64,000 bases of DNA from Oceanobacillus polygoni (GTDB taxonomy: Bacteria; Bacillota; Bacilli; Bacillales; Amphibacillaceae). The DNA is taken from positions 1 to 64,000 of the forward strand of contig NZ_PIJY01000018.1 in NCBI RefSeq assembly GCF_008304605.1, read 5' to 3'. Under the pieces are notes generated by a model. It made no database searches, was not told the DNA's origin, and saw only the letters and a list, made by a program, of their open reading frames with translations. The position numbers were made by a program, and so were the translations under genes. This document shows positions 1 to 8,681 of the stretch, piece by piece (position 1 is the first letter of the stretch; each line of letters starts with the position of its first letter).

Positions 1-872
1 CCGGTTCATCCAGTAACGCTGATGTTTTTGCCTATGCAGCAGCCAAAGTGAAAAAAGGATTGGAAGTAGGAAAAGAGCTCGGGGCAGAAAACTATGTGTT
101 TTGGGGTGGTCGTGAAGGCTATGAAACACTTCTCAATACAGATATGAAATTGGAAATGGATAACTTAGGACGACTCTTCCATATGGCAAACGATTATGCA
201 AAAGAGATCGGCTTTGACGCTCAATTCTTAATTGAACCAAAGCCAAAAGAGCCAACTTCTCATCAATATGATTTTGATGTAGCGAGCGGCTATGCCTTTT
301 TACAACATTATGGGTTGGAAAATGTGTTCAAGTTTAATATTGAAGCAAACCATGCCACGTTAGCAGGTCATACATTTGAACATGAATTACATTATGCCCG
401 AATCCATAATATGTTAGGGTCAGTCGATGCAAACCAAGGCCATCCATTACTGGGATGGGATACCGATGAATTCCCAACGGACCTTTACACCACAGTTTTA
501 GCAATGTATGAAATCTTGAAAAATGGTGGACTAGGTCGTGGGGGATTGAACTTTGATGCGAAAGTACGCCGTGGTTCGTTTACCGCTGAAGATTTATTCC
601 ATGCTCATATTGCTGGAATGGACAGCTTTGCAGTAGGACTAAAAGTGGCGCAACGTTTAATTGATGATCGGGTACTTGAAACGATCACGGATGATCGCTA
701 TCAATCATACAAGGAAGGTATTGGACAAGACATTGTGGAAGGGAACACCAATCTTCAGAAACTAGAAGAACATGCATTAGGCTTAACAGAAATCAAGAAT
801 GAGTCTGGTAAACTAGAAAGAATTAAAGCTACGATTAACCAATACCTATTAACAACATTTGAAGGGTCGTAA
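1..872 (+). CDS. xylA: Xylose isomerase, C-terminal two thirds (cut by window edge)
   Basis: Interconverts D-xylose and D-xylulose in the cytoplasm, the entry step of xylose use. The frame is open from base 3 and reads straight into the window, so about 290 residues are present out of a usual 440. Family hallmarks are visible: the metal-ligand stretch [16 protein letters not shown], the [17 protein letters not shown] segment, GWDTDEFP, and [14 protein letters not shown] near the end. The first in-frame ATG is not the true start. A xyloside symporter and an aldose epimerase follow, making a pentose-use cluster; no xylulokinase lies between them, so xylB is either upstream or elsewhere. Confidence 0.95.
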   Translation, partial: GSSSNADVFAYAAAKVKKGLEVGKELGAENYVFWGGREGYETLLNTDMKLEMDNLGRLFHMANDYAKEIGFDAQFLIEPKPKEPTSHQYDFDVASGYAFLQHYGLENVFKFNIEANHATLAGHTFEHELHYARIHNMLGSVDANQGHPLLGWDTDEFPTDLYTTVLAMYEILKNGGLGRGGLNFDAKVRRGSFTAEDLFHAHIAGMDSFAVGLKVAQRLIDDRVLETITDDRYQSYKEGIGQDIVEGNTNLQKLEEHALGLTEIKNESGKLERIKATINQYLLTTFEGS

Positions 873-883
873 TACAACTGATA

Positions 884-914
884 GGGGATTAGCCAGCTTT
901 GTTGGATAATCCCC
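884..914 (+). terminator. Stem-loop after xylA
   Basis: Arms GGGGATTA and TAATCCCC enclose a short loop 11 bases after the xylA stop and can extend to about 11 bp with one mismatch. There is no strong T run, so it may act as a weak terminator or as a 3' end stabiliser. Confidence 0.4.
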
Positions 915-1003
915 ATCTATTTAAAAGAATAATGATTAATAAAACTAGCAAATGAAATATAATAAAGTTGTTGGCTACTATTTTGTAACCATTTTCAATG
1001 TTT

Positions 1004-1019
1004 TTGAAAGCGGTTTATA
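1004..1019 (+). promoter_or_regulatory. Candidate cre (CcpA) site upstream of the xyloside symporter
   Basis: TTGAAAGCGGTTTATA matches the Bacillus cre consensus WTGNAANCGNWWNCAW except at two bases near the 3' end. It sits 17 bases before the symporter start, where carbon catabolite repression would be expected for a xyloside gene. No clear XylR palindrome was found in the gap. Confidence 0.4.
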
Positions 1020-1035
1020 GACGGGTGGGTTTAAA

Positions 1036-2460
1036 ATGGAAAACTTCAAACAGGATGTACAAGATATAGAAGAAGCAAGTTCTGGAAAGACACCAAAGCT
1101 TAAAATGATTGAAAAGCTAACGTTTGGATTAGGAGATTTTGGTGCTAACTTTAGTTGGACGTTTATAGCGTCTTTTATTACGATTTATATGACTGATACT
1201 GTAGGAATTAGTGCAGGGATTATAGGAACTATTATTTTAGTTTGTCGTATATTTGATGGGTTCAGCGATATATTTATGGGTACGGTTATCGATAATACCA
1301 ATTCAAGATGGGGAAAAGCAAAGCCATGGGTTTTCATGACGGCTCCAGTGCTAGGACTATTAACCTTCATGTTATTTAATGTTCCAGGAGGATTTGGCGA
1401 TACAGGGAAAATTACTTATGTGTTTGTCATCTACTTTTTAATCTCTGTTATTTTCTATACTGCAAATAATGTTGCTTATTCATCACTTACATCGTTTATG
1501 ACCACTGATGAAAAAGATCGTGTTTCATTAGGAAGCATCCGATTTATTTTTGCAAATATTGCCGTACTGTCTATTAGTGCATTTACAACTGTTTTAGTTG
1601 GTGCGTTTGGTGATGGGCAACAGGGTTGGACTTGGACTGCAGCAATCTTTGCTGTGTTATGTGCAGTTCCATTAATGATTACCGGATGGTTTGTCAAGGA
1701 GCGAAATGTTGCTAAGAGGAAAAATAAAGAACAAAAGACTTCTTTTATACCTACACTAAAGGTTTTGTTTACCAATAAATACTTCATTTTAGCGATTGTT
1801 TTATATTTATTATGGTATTTAAGACAAACGGAAACAGGAGCAAGAATCTATTATGCTACCTACGTTTTTGACAATCCAAATGTAATGGGAATCTTGAGTA
1901 CAGCATCTTTACTACCTTTAATTATCGGTCTATTTTTTGCTCCGCAAATTGTTGGAGCATATGGACTTAGAAAAAGTGTAAATGCTGGATTATTGGTTTC
2001 TGTATTTGGTACTGGTCTCATGATATTTTTCTCGGAAAATCTAACTGGTCTAGTAGTGGCAACTGTAATTAACGCATTAGGCCTAGTTCTATTACAGGCT
2101 GGATTAAGTGCTATCGTTGCAGATGTTGGTGATATTGTTTATTGGAAATCAGGAGTTCCGGTACAAGGGTCGGTATTTAGCTTAACAAGTGCTGGTATGA
2201 AAATTGGACAAGGCTTAACAGCTGCATTGGTAGGGTGGGCTCTTCAATTTGGTGGCTATGTTGCAAATGCTTCTGTTCAGCCTGAAGGTGCAATCTTTGC
2301 GATTAAAACAATGTTTATTTATTTTCCATTAGTGATGATTGTTTTAATGTTTATAACAGTGACTTTATTAAACTATGAGAAGTTCATGCCAAGAATTAGA
2401 GCGGATATTTCAAAGGGTCATGTTGGTAATGAACGAGATAAAACCATATTAAATGATTAA
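1036..2460 (+). CDS. xynP: Xyloside/sugar:cation symporter, GPH (MFS-like) family
   Basis: An integral membrane transporter of the glycoside-pentoside-hexuronide family. The 474 residues carry about twelve hydrophobic segments, beginning with the family-typical KLTFGLGDFGANFSWTF, then DGFSDIFMGTVIDNT and the charged RWGKAKPW loop. The closest recalled relatives are B. subtilis XynP and YnaJ, which import beta-xylosides or xylo-oligosaccharides with H+ or Na+. It lies between xylA and an aldose 1-epimerase, which supports a pentose substrate. The ATG is preceded by only a modest GGGTGG site. The exact sugar cannot be fixed from sequence, so the symbol is tentative. Confidence 0.8.
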   Translation: MENFKQDVQDIEEASSGKTPKLKMIEKLTFGLGDFGANFSWTFIASFITIYMTDTVGISAGIIGTIILVCRIFDGFSDIFMGTVIDNTNSRWGKAKPWVFMTAPVLGLLTFMLFNVPGGFGDTGKITYVFVIYFLISVIFYTANNVAYSSLTSFMTTDEKDRVSLGSIRFIFANIAVLSISAFTTVLVGAFGDGQQGWTWTAAIFAVLCAVPLMITGWFVKERNVAKRKNKEQKTSFIPTLKVLFTNKYFILAIVLYLLWYLRQTETGARIYYATYVFDNPNVMGILSTASLLPLIIGLFFAPQIVGAYGLRKSVNAGLLVSVFGTGLMIFFSENLTGLVVATVINALGLVLLQAGLSAIVADVGDIVYWKSGVPVQGSVFSLTSAGMKIGQGLTAALVGWALQFGGYVANASVQPEGAIFAIKTMFIYFPLVMIVLMFITVTLLNYEKFMPRIRADISKGHVGNERDKTILND

Positions 2461-2571
2461 ATTCATTAAAGGAGAGTGAATGTTTTAAAAGAGCTTACTA
2501 TGCTTTTCGAAAACAATATGAAGTACTTTTATCCAAACAAACACTCCCTAAAATGAAGATCGGAGAAAAAG

Positions 2572-3621
2572 ATGAAGCTAGATGTTAGCAATATCAATGT
2601 GAATAGAAATCAGGTGTGGAAACAATTCACATTGACCAATGACAATGGGATGACAGTAGAATTTATAAATTATGGTTGTATTATCACGAAGATTCGGGTC
2701 CCTGATAAAAATGGAATTTTTGAAAATGTTGTCCTTGGCTATGAAAATTATCTGGATTATGCAGCCGATTCAATGTTTTTGGGAGCTGTAATCGGCAGGG
2801 TTGCTGGAAGAATTAAAGGAGCTTCGTTTCAATTAGACGGAAAGACGTATAGGCTTGCTGCAAATAATGGAAATGCATGTCTCCATGGTGGGGCAATTGG
2901 ATTACACCAAGTAATCTGGGAAGCAAAACCTTTTCATGATAATGATTGCATTGGTGTACATTTGTATTATCAAAGTGTTGATGGAGAAAGTGGATTTCCT
3001 GGTAATGTACGAATGCAAGTTACATACAGTTTAAATAACGCTAATCAATTTACGATTCATTATCATGCAGAAACGGATCAAAAGACACCACTCGCACTAA
3101 CCAATCATTCATATTTTAACTTGAGTGGGAATCTCAAACAGACAATTCATAACCATTACGTTGTTTTAGATAGTAATCGTTTTGCTGAATTAGACGACAC
3201 ATTGCTGCCAACTGGAATGCTGCAACATGTTGAAGGGACGTCCTTCGATTTCCGAAAGGGACGCGAATTAGGACAAGGATTGAATAGTACGAACCGACAA
3301 AACCAAGTTGCAAATAATGGATATGATCATTACTTTATTTTTAATCATAAGTTAGATCACCAAGTTGTTATGAAGGATTTTGATTCTGGTCGTGTATTAT
3401 CAATAAAGACCAATGAGCCTGGTGTTGTAATGTATACATCGAATACTTTACGGAATGGGCTTCAGTTTGAAGGAAGCATAGCAAAGCAATATCTTGGTGT
3501 CTGTTTTGAAACACAAACATCTCCTGCCTCATTGCATCATGAAAGATTTCCAAATGCTATTCTTCAAATGGGAGAAACATATGATAGAAAAACAATTTTT
3601 ACATTTACTGTAGAAGATTAA
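2572..3621 (+). CDS. galM: Aldose 1-epimerase (mutarotase)
   Basis: Interconverts alpha and beta anomers of aldoses in the cytoplasm. The family landmarks are present: GGAIGLHQVIW near residue 105, the NHSYFNLSG catalytic-histidine motif near 178, GYDHYF near 247, and the catalytic glutamate region VCFETQTSPASLHH near 305. Length of 349 is normal for the GalM/XylM family. The ATG follows GGAGA at good spacing. Next to xylA and a xyloside carrier it probably acts on xylose released inside the cell. Confidence 0.88.
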   Translation: MKLDVSNINVNRNQVWKQFTLTNDNGMTVEFINYGCIITKIRVPDKNGIFENVVLGYENYLDYAADSMFLGAVIGRVAGRIKGASFQLDGKTYRLAANNGNACLHGGAIGLHQVIWEAKPFHDNDCIGVHLYYQSVDGESGFPGNVRMQVTYSLNNANQFTIHYHAETDQKTPLALTNHSYFNLSGNLKQTIHNHYVVLDSNRFAELDDTLLPTGMLQHVEGTSFDFRKGRELGQGLNSTNRQNQVANNGYDHYFIFNHKLDHQVVMKDFDSGRVLSIKTNEPGVVMYTSNTLRNGLQFEGSIAKQYLGVCFETQTSPASLHHERFPNAILQMGETYDRKTIFTFTVED

Positions 3622-3760
3622 AGTGACTTTCATATTTTACTCTGAACCCTTAACAAGCTCATTTTTTACACTCACCGTCTAAAAAAATAAATATTTTCGT
3701 CAAATATTCTGTAACATTTTCCATTTACAACAGACTAATTAGTAAAGGACGGTGAGTAGG

Positions 3761-5011
3761 ATGAAAAAGATAGTTCTATACCCATTATTGTTATTCGGTA
3801 TAATGGTGGCAGTTATTGGTTGTGGTACAACAAATGGTGTGGATATGTCCGGTGATGTAGAGTTTGGAGAAACGGATTATGAACAAATTGTTCCTCTTAA
3901 CAACGAATTGGGATTTAACCTATTAGGAGAAGTAGAGCCAGATGGAGATGGAAATCTATTCGTTTCACCAACGAGTCTTTTCATGGCGTTATCCATGGTA
4001 TACAATGGTGCGGAAGGTGAGACGAAAGAGGAAATTGCGGATGCCTTGCAGACGGAAGGAATTAATGCGGAAGCTCTAAATCAAGCAAATGCTTCCTTGA
4101 TGTCGATGCTCCACAAGCATTCCGATCAAGTTGAGCTCAATATTGCAAATTCAATTTGGTTGAACGATGAATTCCAATTTCAGGATTTGTTTACAGAAAA
4201 TAATAGCGATTATTTTAATGCTGAGATAGAAGAAATGGATGTAAACGCTGCAGAGAGCCTTGAGAAAATTAACAATTGGGTAAAGGAAGCAACGAATGAT
4301 AAGATTGAGGATATCGTAGAAGCACCATTAGATCCGAATTTAGTTGCGGTTCTCATTAATGCGATCTACTTTAATGGGAATTGGACGTATGAATTTGATG
4401 AACAGCAAACTGAAAATCGACCGTTTCATTTGGCAGATGGTTCCACAAAAGATGTTCCGCTTATGTCATTAAAAGAGAATCTAGCTTATATGGAAAATGA
4501 AGAATTTCAAGCAATTTCTCTGCCTTATGGTGATGATGAGCCGATGAGCATGAACGTGTTTCTTCCAAAAGAAAACACAAGTCTATCAGATTTTCAAAAT
4601 CAATTAACAAATGAAAACTGGGAAACATGGAAATCGGAATTTCAGAAAAAAGAAGGAACTATTCTACTGCCAAAATTTCAATTAGAATATGAAGCAATAT
4701 TAAATGACACGTTGAGCCAACTTGGAATGGCTACTGCATTTGATGAGGAGAATGCTGATTTCTCGAAAATGATTGAAACGGATGATCCTCTCTGGATTAG
4801 TCAAGTAAAACAAAAAACATTTATTGATGTAAATGAACAAGGGACGGAAGCCGCTGCTGCAACTTCTGTTGAAATGGAAACAACATCTGCCCCAATTAAT
4901 GAGCCGTTTCATATGGAAGTGAATCGACCATTCTTCATCGCTATTACAGATGATGAAACAGATGCCATTTTATTTATGGGGCTTATTTCCAACCCTAATG
5001 AGGGAGAGTGA
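3761..5011 (+). CDS. Lipoprotein serpin (serine protease inhibitor)
   Basis: A serpin of about 416 residues. The N-terminus is a lipoprotein signal (KK, hydrophobic run, lipobox VIGC), so it should be anchored to the outer face of the membrane. The C-terminal half holds the inhibitory hinge EQGTEAAAAT at about residues 358-367, which is the Gly/Ala-rich pattern needed for loop insertion, then a reactive loop and the serpin end motif FFIAITDD...LFMGLI. Counting from the hinge puts P1-P1' at Thr-Ser, which suggests an elastase- or subtilisin-like target. A GTG nine bases upstream is also open; the ATG is preferred because GGTGAG is well spaced from it. It stands alone between terminators. Confidence 0.9.
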   Translation: MKKIVLYPLLLFGIMVAVIGCGTTNGVDMSGDVEFGETDYEQIVPLNNELGFNLLGEVEPDGDGNLFVSPTSLFMALSMVYNGAEGETKEEIADALQTEGINAEALNQANASLMSMLHKHSDQVELNIANSIWLNDEFQFQDLFTENNSDYFNAEIEEMDVNAAESLEKINNWVKEATNDKIEDIVEAPLDPNLVAVLINAIYFNGNWTYEFDEQQTENRPFHLADGSTKDVPLMSLKENLAYMENEEFQAISLPYGDDEPMSMNVFLPKENTSLSDFQNQLTNENWETWKSEFQKKEGTILLPKFQLEYEAILNDTLSQLGMATAFDEENADFSKMIETDDPLWISQVKQKTFIDVNEQGTEAAAATSVEMETTSAPINEPFHMEVNRPFFIAITDDETDAILFMGLISNPNEGE

Positions 5012-5053
5012 CCGGACTGAAAATAGACGATGATATTGAATACTTCATATCAT

Positions 5054-5092
5054 AAAAGGCCATCGAAGTTTATAACTTTGATGGCCTTTTCA
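5054..5092 (+). terminator. Rho-independent terminator of the serpin gene
   Basis: AAGGCCATC and GATGGCCTT arms extend inward with AAGTT/AACTT and end in TTTT. It lies about 45 bases after the serpin stop. Confidence 0.85.
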
Positions 5093-5137
5093 AATATAAA
5101 AATGAAACTAATGCAAAGTATTGTTGATAAATAAATG

Positions 5138-5171
5138 AAAGCTGTAGTCTAAACCGGATTGCAGCTTTTTC
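5138..5171 (+). terminator. Second intrinsic terminator, no gene in front of it
   Basis: AAAGCTGTAGTC pairs with GATTGCAGCTTT (12 bp with two G-U pairs) and is followed by a T run. Only about 45 bases separate it from the serpin terminator, so it may be a back-up terminator or the end of a lost gene. Confidence 0.7.
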
Positions 5172-5197
5172 GTATACGTTTAAACAGATTCTTCAAA

Positions 5198-5227
5198 TTG
5201 ACATTTTTAGAATATTTATTATATACT
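5198..5227 (+). promoter_or_regulatory. SigA-type promoter ahead of HMG-CoA lyase
   Basis: TTGACA and TATACT are separated by 18 bases. The -35 is perfect and the -10 has one mismatch. It lies about 210 bases before the coding start, leaving a long leader that contains a palindrome and a cre site. Confidence 0.65.
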
Positions 5228-5229
5228 AT

Positions 5230-5246
5230 ATTCAACAAAGTTGAAT
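5230..5246. promoter_or_regulatory. 17-base palindrome at the transcription start, likely operator
   Basis: ATTCAACAAAGTTGAAT is a perfect inverted repeat (arms ATTCAAC and GTTGAAT) that begins three bases after the -10 box. That position is typical of a repressor operator. The regulator is unknown; the XRE-cupin gene downstream is one candidate. Confidence 0.5.
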
Positions 5247-5340
5247 CAAAATAAACATTATTGAATATAATAGGAATAGGATCGGTTTTCTACATTAGTA
5301 TATGCGTTGATGTTACGCGGTGTTAAAGAAGGGAATATAT

Positions 5341-5356
5341 TTGTAAGCGTATTCAA
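5341..5356 (+). promoter_or_regulatory. Consensus cre (CcpA) site in the HMG-CoA lyase leader
   Basis: TTGTAAGCGTATTCAA fits WTGNAANCGNWWNCAW at every position. It is downstream of the promoter, so CcpA binding would act as a roadblock. This fits glucose repression of branched-chain amino acid breakdown. Confidence 0.75.
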
Positions 5357-5439
5357 ACATTGGTTATATTCCCCTGTAAAAAAATAGTTTTTTCACGCTA
5401 TATTAGAATTTGTTTCTTAGATTGAATGGAGGGGTTGAA

Positions 5440-6345
5440 ATGAAACGTTTACCGAATTTCGTCCAATTAAAAGAAGTAGGACCACGTGATGGATTACAAA
5501 ATGAAAAGAAATGGATTTCGACTGCTGACAAAATTGCATGGATTAATATGCTATCAGAGTCAGGTGTAAAAGAAATTGAATTCACTTCTTTTGTTAATCC
5601 GAAAATGATTCCTGCCCTATCCGATGCACGTGAAGTAGGGAAACAAATCAAGCGAGAACCGGGGGTACTGTACTCGGCACTTGTTCCAAATATGAAAGGG
5701 TTAGAATTTGCATTGGACGCAGGAATCGATGCTGCTTCTGTATTTATGTCGGCCAGTGAAACACATAACCAGAAGAACATTAATAAGACGATTGATGCTA
5801 CGTATCCTGTATTAGATAAAGTCATTCGTGAAGCGAAACAAGCAGGAAAGCTGGTTACAGGCTATGTTTCTACCGTTTTTGATTGCCCGTATGAAGGGAA
5901 AATAAATCCTGATCAAGTATTACGTGTCTGTGAAAATTTATTTGCTTCTGGTGTAGATGATCTTTCGCTTGGTGATACGATTGGTACAGCGGTTCCTACC
6001 CAGGTAGAGCAGCTACTTGAAGTCTTGATGAAACATTATCCAAAAGAAAAGCTGATTTTACATTTTCACGATACGAGGGGGATGGCGATTGCAAACATCA
6101 TGACAGCGATGCATTATGGGATCAATCGGTTTGATAGTACTGTTGGTGGATTAGGCGGCTGCCCATATGCACCAGGCGCGGCAGGGAACGTCGCTACAAA
6201 TGATGTTCTATATCTTCTGCATGGATTGGGAATCGAAACAGGGATCGAGGAAAAGAAAATTCAGGATGCTGGTTTGTTTATCCAAAGTAAACTAGGGAAA
6301 ATACTACCGAGCCGTTCATTAGCTTACTTTGCTAATGCACAGTAA
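5440..6345 (+). CDS. mvaB: Hydroxymethylglutaryl-CoA lyase
   Basis: Cleaves HMG-CoA to acetoacetate and acetyl-CoA, the last step of leucine breakdown (B. subtilis YngG). The 301-residue TIM barrel shows the HMGL-like opening LKEVGPRDGLQNE (residues 9-21), HFHDTRGMAIAN metal ligands near 208, and the lyase signature GGLGGCPYAPGAAGN with the catalytic Cys near 241. An in-frame ATG 30 bases upstream is open but lacks a ribosome site, whereas this ATG follows GGAGGGG. In B. subtilis the gene sits in a yng operon; here it stands alone between terminators. Confidence 0.93.
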   Translation: MKRLPNFVQLKEVGPRDGLQNEKKWISTADKIAWINMLSESGVKEIEFTSFVNPKMIPALSDAREVGKQIKREPGVLYSALVPNMKGLEFALDAGIDAASVFMSASETHNQKNINKTIDATYPVLDKVIREAKQAGKLVTGYVSTVFDCPYEGKINPDQVLRVCENLFASGVDDLSLGDTIGTAVPTQVEQLLEVLMKHYPKEKLILHFHDTRGMAIANIMTAMHYGINRFDSTVGGLGGCPYAPGAAGNVATNDVLYLLHGLGIETGIEEKKIQDAGLFIQSKLGKILPSRSLAYFANAQ

Positions 6346-6354
6346 TCCTTACAG

Positions 6355-6402
6355 TACCGTCACACCAGCAATTTGATTTTGCTTGTGTGACGGTATTTCT
6401 TT
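6355..6402 (+). terminator. Rho-independent terminator of HMG-CoA lyase
   Basis: TACCGTCACAC pairs with GTGTGACGGTA and is followed by T-rich sequence. It is immediately downstream of the stop. Confidence 0.85.
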
Positions 6403-6460
6403 TCTTGACTAGTTCTCGTGGCTATTCTATGATTAAAAAAATGTATACATATGATTTCAG

Positions 6461-7039
6461 GTGGAAGGACTGAGTTCGATCGATCTTCAGAACATAGGAA
6501 AAAAAGTGAAGCAAATACGATTACGAAATAAAAAAACCCAACAACAAATAGCTGATGAATGCGGAATTTCCAAAAGTCTTTTATCAAAAATTGAAAATGG
6601 ACAAACAGCATCAGCAATTGCAACCTTATCCAAAATTAGCGATGCATTGGGCGTACAGCTTTCCTGGGTTTTGGATGATGAAACGGAACAGGATCTTGTA
6701 CTGCAGAAAAAGTCTAACCGGCAATCTAAAGTTGGCGATGAGAACATGGGGTATTCTTATGAGCTTTTGGCAAACAGATCTAAATATAGTGGGGTTGAAC
6801 CGACGATTGTACACGTCACCCCGAAGAATATAAACTTACGACAGGAAAAAACGTACACACATTCCCAGGATGAATTTATCTATATTCTGGAAGGAGCAAT
6901 CTATTTGCTCTATGATGGCAAAAAGCATTTTATGGAAAAAGGGGACAGTGCGTATTTCCAAGGATCTAAGCCACATCTATTTGTTCCAGTAAGCGATGAA
7001 GAAGCCCAAGTATTAACATGCTTTATTGACCGCGTTTAA
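6461..7039 (+). CDS. XRE-family regulator with C-terminal cupin
   Basis: A cytoplasmic transcription regulator with an HTH_3 domain (about residues 12-66; helix-turn-helix QQQIADECGISKSLLSKIEN) and a cupin_2 beta barrel (about 110-190) that would bind a small effector. This MocR-unlike architecture is common in regulators of amino acid, amine or sugar catabolism. The GTG start has no good ribosome site upstream; GGAAGGA lies just inside the frame, so the true start may be a rare codon slightly downstream. It follows HMG-CoA lyase directly and could recognise the palindrome in that gene's leader; this is only an inference from position. Confidence 0.82.
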   Translation: MEGLSSIDLQNIGKKVKQIRLRNKKTQQQIADECGISKSLLSKIENGQTASAIATLSKISDALGVQLSWVLDDETEQDLVLQKKSNRQSKVGDENMGYSYELLANRSKYSGVEPTIVHVTPKNINLRQEKTYTHSQDEFIYILEGAIYLLYDGKKHFMEKGDSAYFQGSKPHLFVPVSDEEAQVLTCFIDRV

Positions 7040-7059
7040 CAAAATGGAATTCTGGCGTT

Positions 7060-7100
7060 AAGCCGTTCGCATAGCGAAATGTGTACGGGTTTTTTCTTTT
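7060..7100 (+). terminator. Terminator after the XRE-cupin gene
   Basis: A composite hairpin with outer CCGT/ACGG and inner TTCGC/GCGAA pairs runs into a run of six T bases. It follows the stop by about 20 bases. Confidence 0.7.
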
Positions 7101-7290
7101 TTCTAAAATTTGTGAACCATAACAAATAAATTAGCCCAATATTACGTGTTAATTACAATTTTAGAAATGTATTTACACACTTCTTCCATACGTTTAGTTT
7201 AGAATAAGACGTGATTTGTTTTTCTAAGCGTATCTTTCCGCAATGTGATAAACCAACAACTAGAAAAACAAATAATGGGGAAGTGTTCGT

Positions 7291-8490
7291 ATGAGAAAAA
7301 TAGCTTGGACGATTATGATAATTGTCATGATGAATGTAGTAATCGTTCCTACAGCATACGCTGATCCGGATGAAGGATCGTTGCAGTTAGAGAGTGATTC
7401 TGCAATCGTAATGGATGCATCGACAGGGGAAGTTTTATATGAAAAGCATGCGCAAGACCCAATGTATCCTGCTAGTTTAACAAAAATAGCTACAGCAATA
7501 TATGCAATTGAAAACGGAACACTAGATGATATTGTAACAGTAAGTGGCAATGCTAGAAAGGTAGATGGTACGACTGTCTTTCTAGAAAAAGGAGAACAAG
7601 TAACGTTAAAGAAACTCATTCAGGGATTATTGATTAATTCTGGGAATGATGCTGGAGTTGCAATTGCAGAGCATTTAAGTGGTGATGTGAAGACATTCTC
7701 AAAAGATATGAATACATATCTAGCGGAAGTAATTGGAACGGAAGAGACAAACTTTGAAAACCCACATGGTTTATTTGATGAAAATCATGTCACAACAGCA
7801 GAGGACTTAGCAAAAATAACCCAGTATGCGATGAAAAATGATGTGTTTATGGATATCTTTAGTACAAAGGAATTGGATTGGAATGGAAAAACGTGGGATA
7901 CAACGATACAAACACATCATAAATTAGTCAAAGAGGAAATTCCATACGAGGGAGTTACTGGTGGGAAAAATGGCTTTGTAGCTCAATCGGGATTTACATT
8001 AGCAACTACTGCGGAAAGAGATGAGTTAAAATTAATTACTGTCACCTTAAAGAGTGATGTTGTAGGAGATTCATATCATGATACAATCAAACTATTAGAT
8101 TATGGATTTGAAAACTTTACGACATCAAGTATTCCAAAGGGCACCATTTTTACGGTTGGTGAGCAGGAATATGCCGCGCCTGAGGAACTCGTTTATACAC
8201 ATGCGCAGAAAGATAAGCTTGAAGAAAAAATGGAAGCAGATGGAATATTAAAATTGGTCAATAAAGACGGTGAGGCAGTCGATTCGTTTCAGTTAGATGA
8301 AGTAAACAAGGACGAGCCTGTAATAGCTTCCAAATCATCGACTAATCAATCAAACATAGCATCCATTATGGAAAGATTCCTTTCTAGTACCTATTTTTCC
8401 TTAGCCTTTTTAATTGGCGTGCTTACAATCTTTTATTTTCAAGTTCGCAAGTTAAGGCTAAAAAGGAATCGAGATAAGTATTTTTATTAA
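7291..8490 (+). CDS. D-alanyl-D-alanine carboxypeptidase, PBP5/DacF type
   Basis: Trims the terminal D-Ala from peptidoglycan stem peptides outside the membrane. A Sec signal peptide (residues 1-25, cleavage after AYA) is followed by an S11 peptidase domain with active-site SLTK near residue 61, SGN near 117, and a third box that reads GGKNG instead of the usual KTG near 223. After a PBP5 C-terminal beta domain comes a tail anchor (hydrophobic about 365-382) and a basic end. Length and layout fit DacF-like enzymes. The ATG has a GGGGAAG site. It is a single gene ended by a strong hairpin. Confidence 0.88.
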   Translation: MRKIAWTIMIIVMMNVVIVPTAYADPDEGSLQLESDSAIVMDASTGEVLYEKHAQDPMYPASLTKIATAIYAIENGTLDDIVTVSGNARKVDGTTVFLEKGEQVTLKKLIQGLLINSGNDAGVAIAEHLSGDVKTFSKDMNTYLAEVIGTEETNFENPHGLFDENHVTTAEDLAKITQYAMKNDVFMDIFSTKELDWNGKTWDTTIQTHHKLVKEEIPYEGVTGGKNGFVAQSGFTLATTAERDELKLITVTLKSDVVGDSYHDTIKLLDYGFENFTTSSIPKGTIFTVGEQEYAAPEELVYTHAQKDKLEEKMEADGILKLVNKDGEAVDSFQLDEVNKDEPVIASKSSTNQSNIASIMERFLSSTYFSLAFLIGVLTIFYFQVRKLRLKRNRDKYFY

Positions 8491-8544
8491 TGTATGTTAG
8501 CTTAGAAAAAATAAATGAATCATACGGGGCGCCTGTCACAGGTC

Positions 8545-8582
8545 AACCTTCCTGATACATATGATATCAGGAAGGTTTTTTT
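8545..8582 (+). terminator. Strong terminator after the carboxypeptidase gene
   Basis: AACCTTCCTGATA pairs perfectly with TATCAGGAAGGTT and ends in seven T bases. Confidence 0.9.
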
Positions 8583-8681
8583 AGTTTGCGAAAGTTTTAC
8601 ACTTTATAATACACCATAAAATCTGTCACTCAGAATATTTTGCAATACTATGTTTTATAATTACGATGGGAGGAAAGAAAG

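Noticed and set aside
2476-2556. Small GTG frame of 26 codons between the symporter and epimerase genes
   Set aside because: AAAGGAG is only about one base from the GTG, and the ATG at better spacing meets a stop after two codons. It may be a relic but cannot be supported.
6555-6833. 92-codon plus-strand frame inside the XRE-cupin gene
   Set aside because: No ribosome site, and it is fully covered by a gene with clear HTH and cupin domains.
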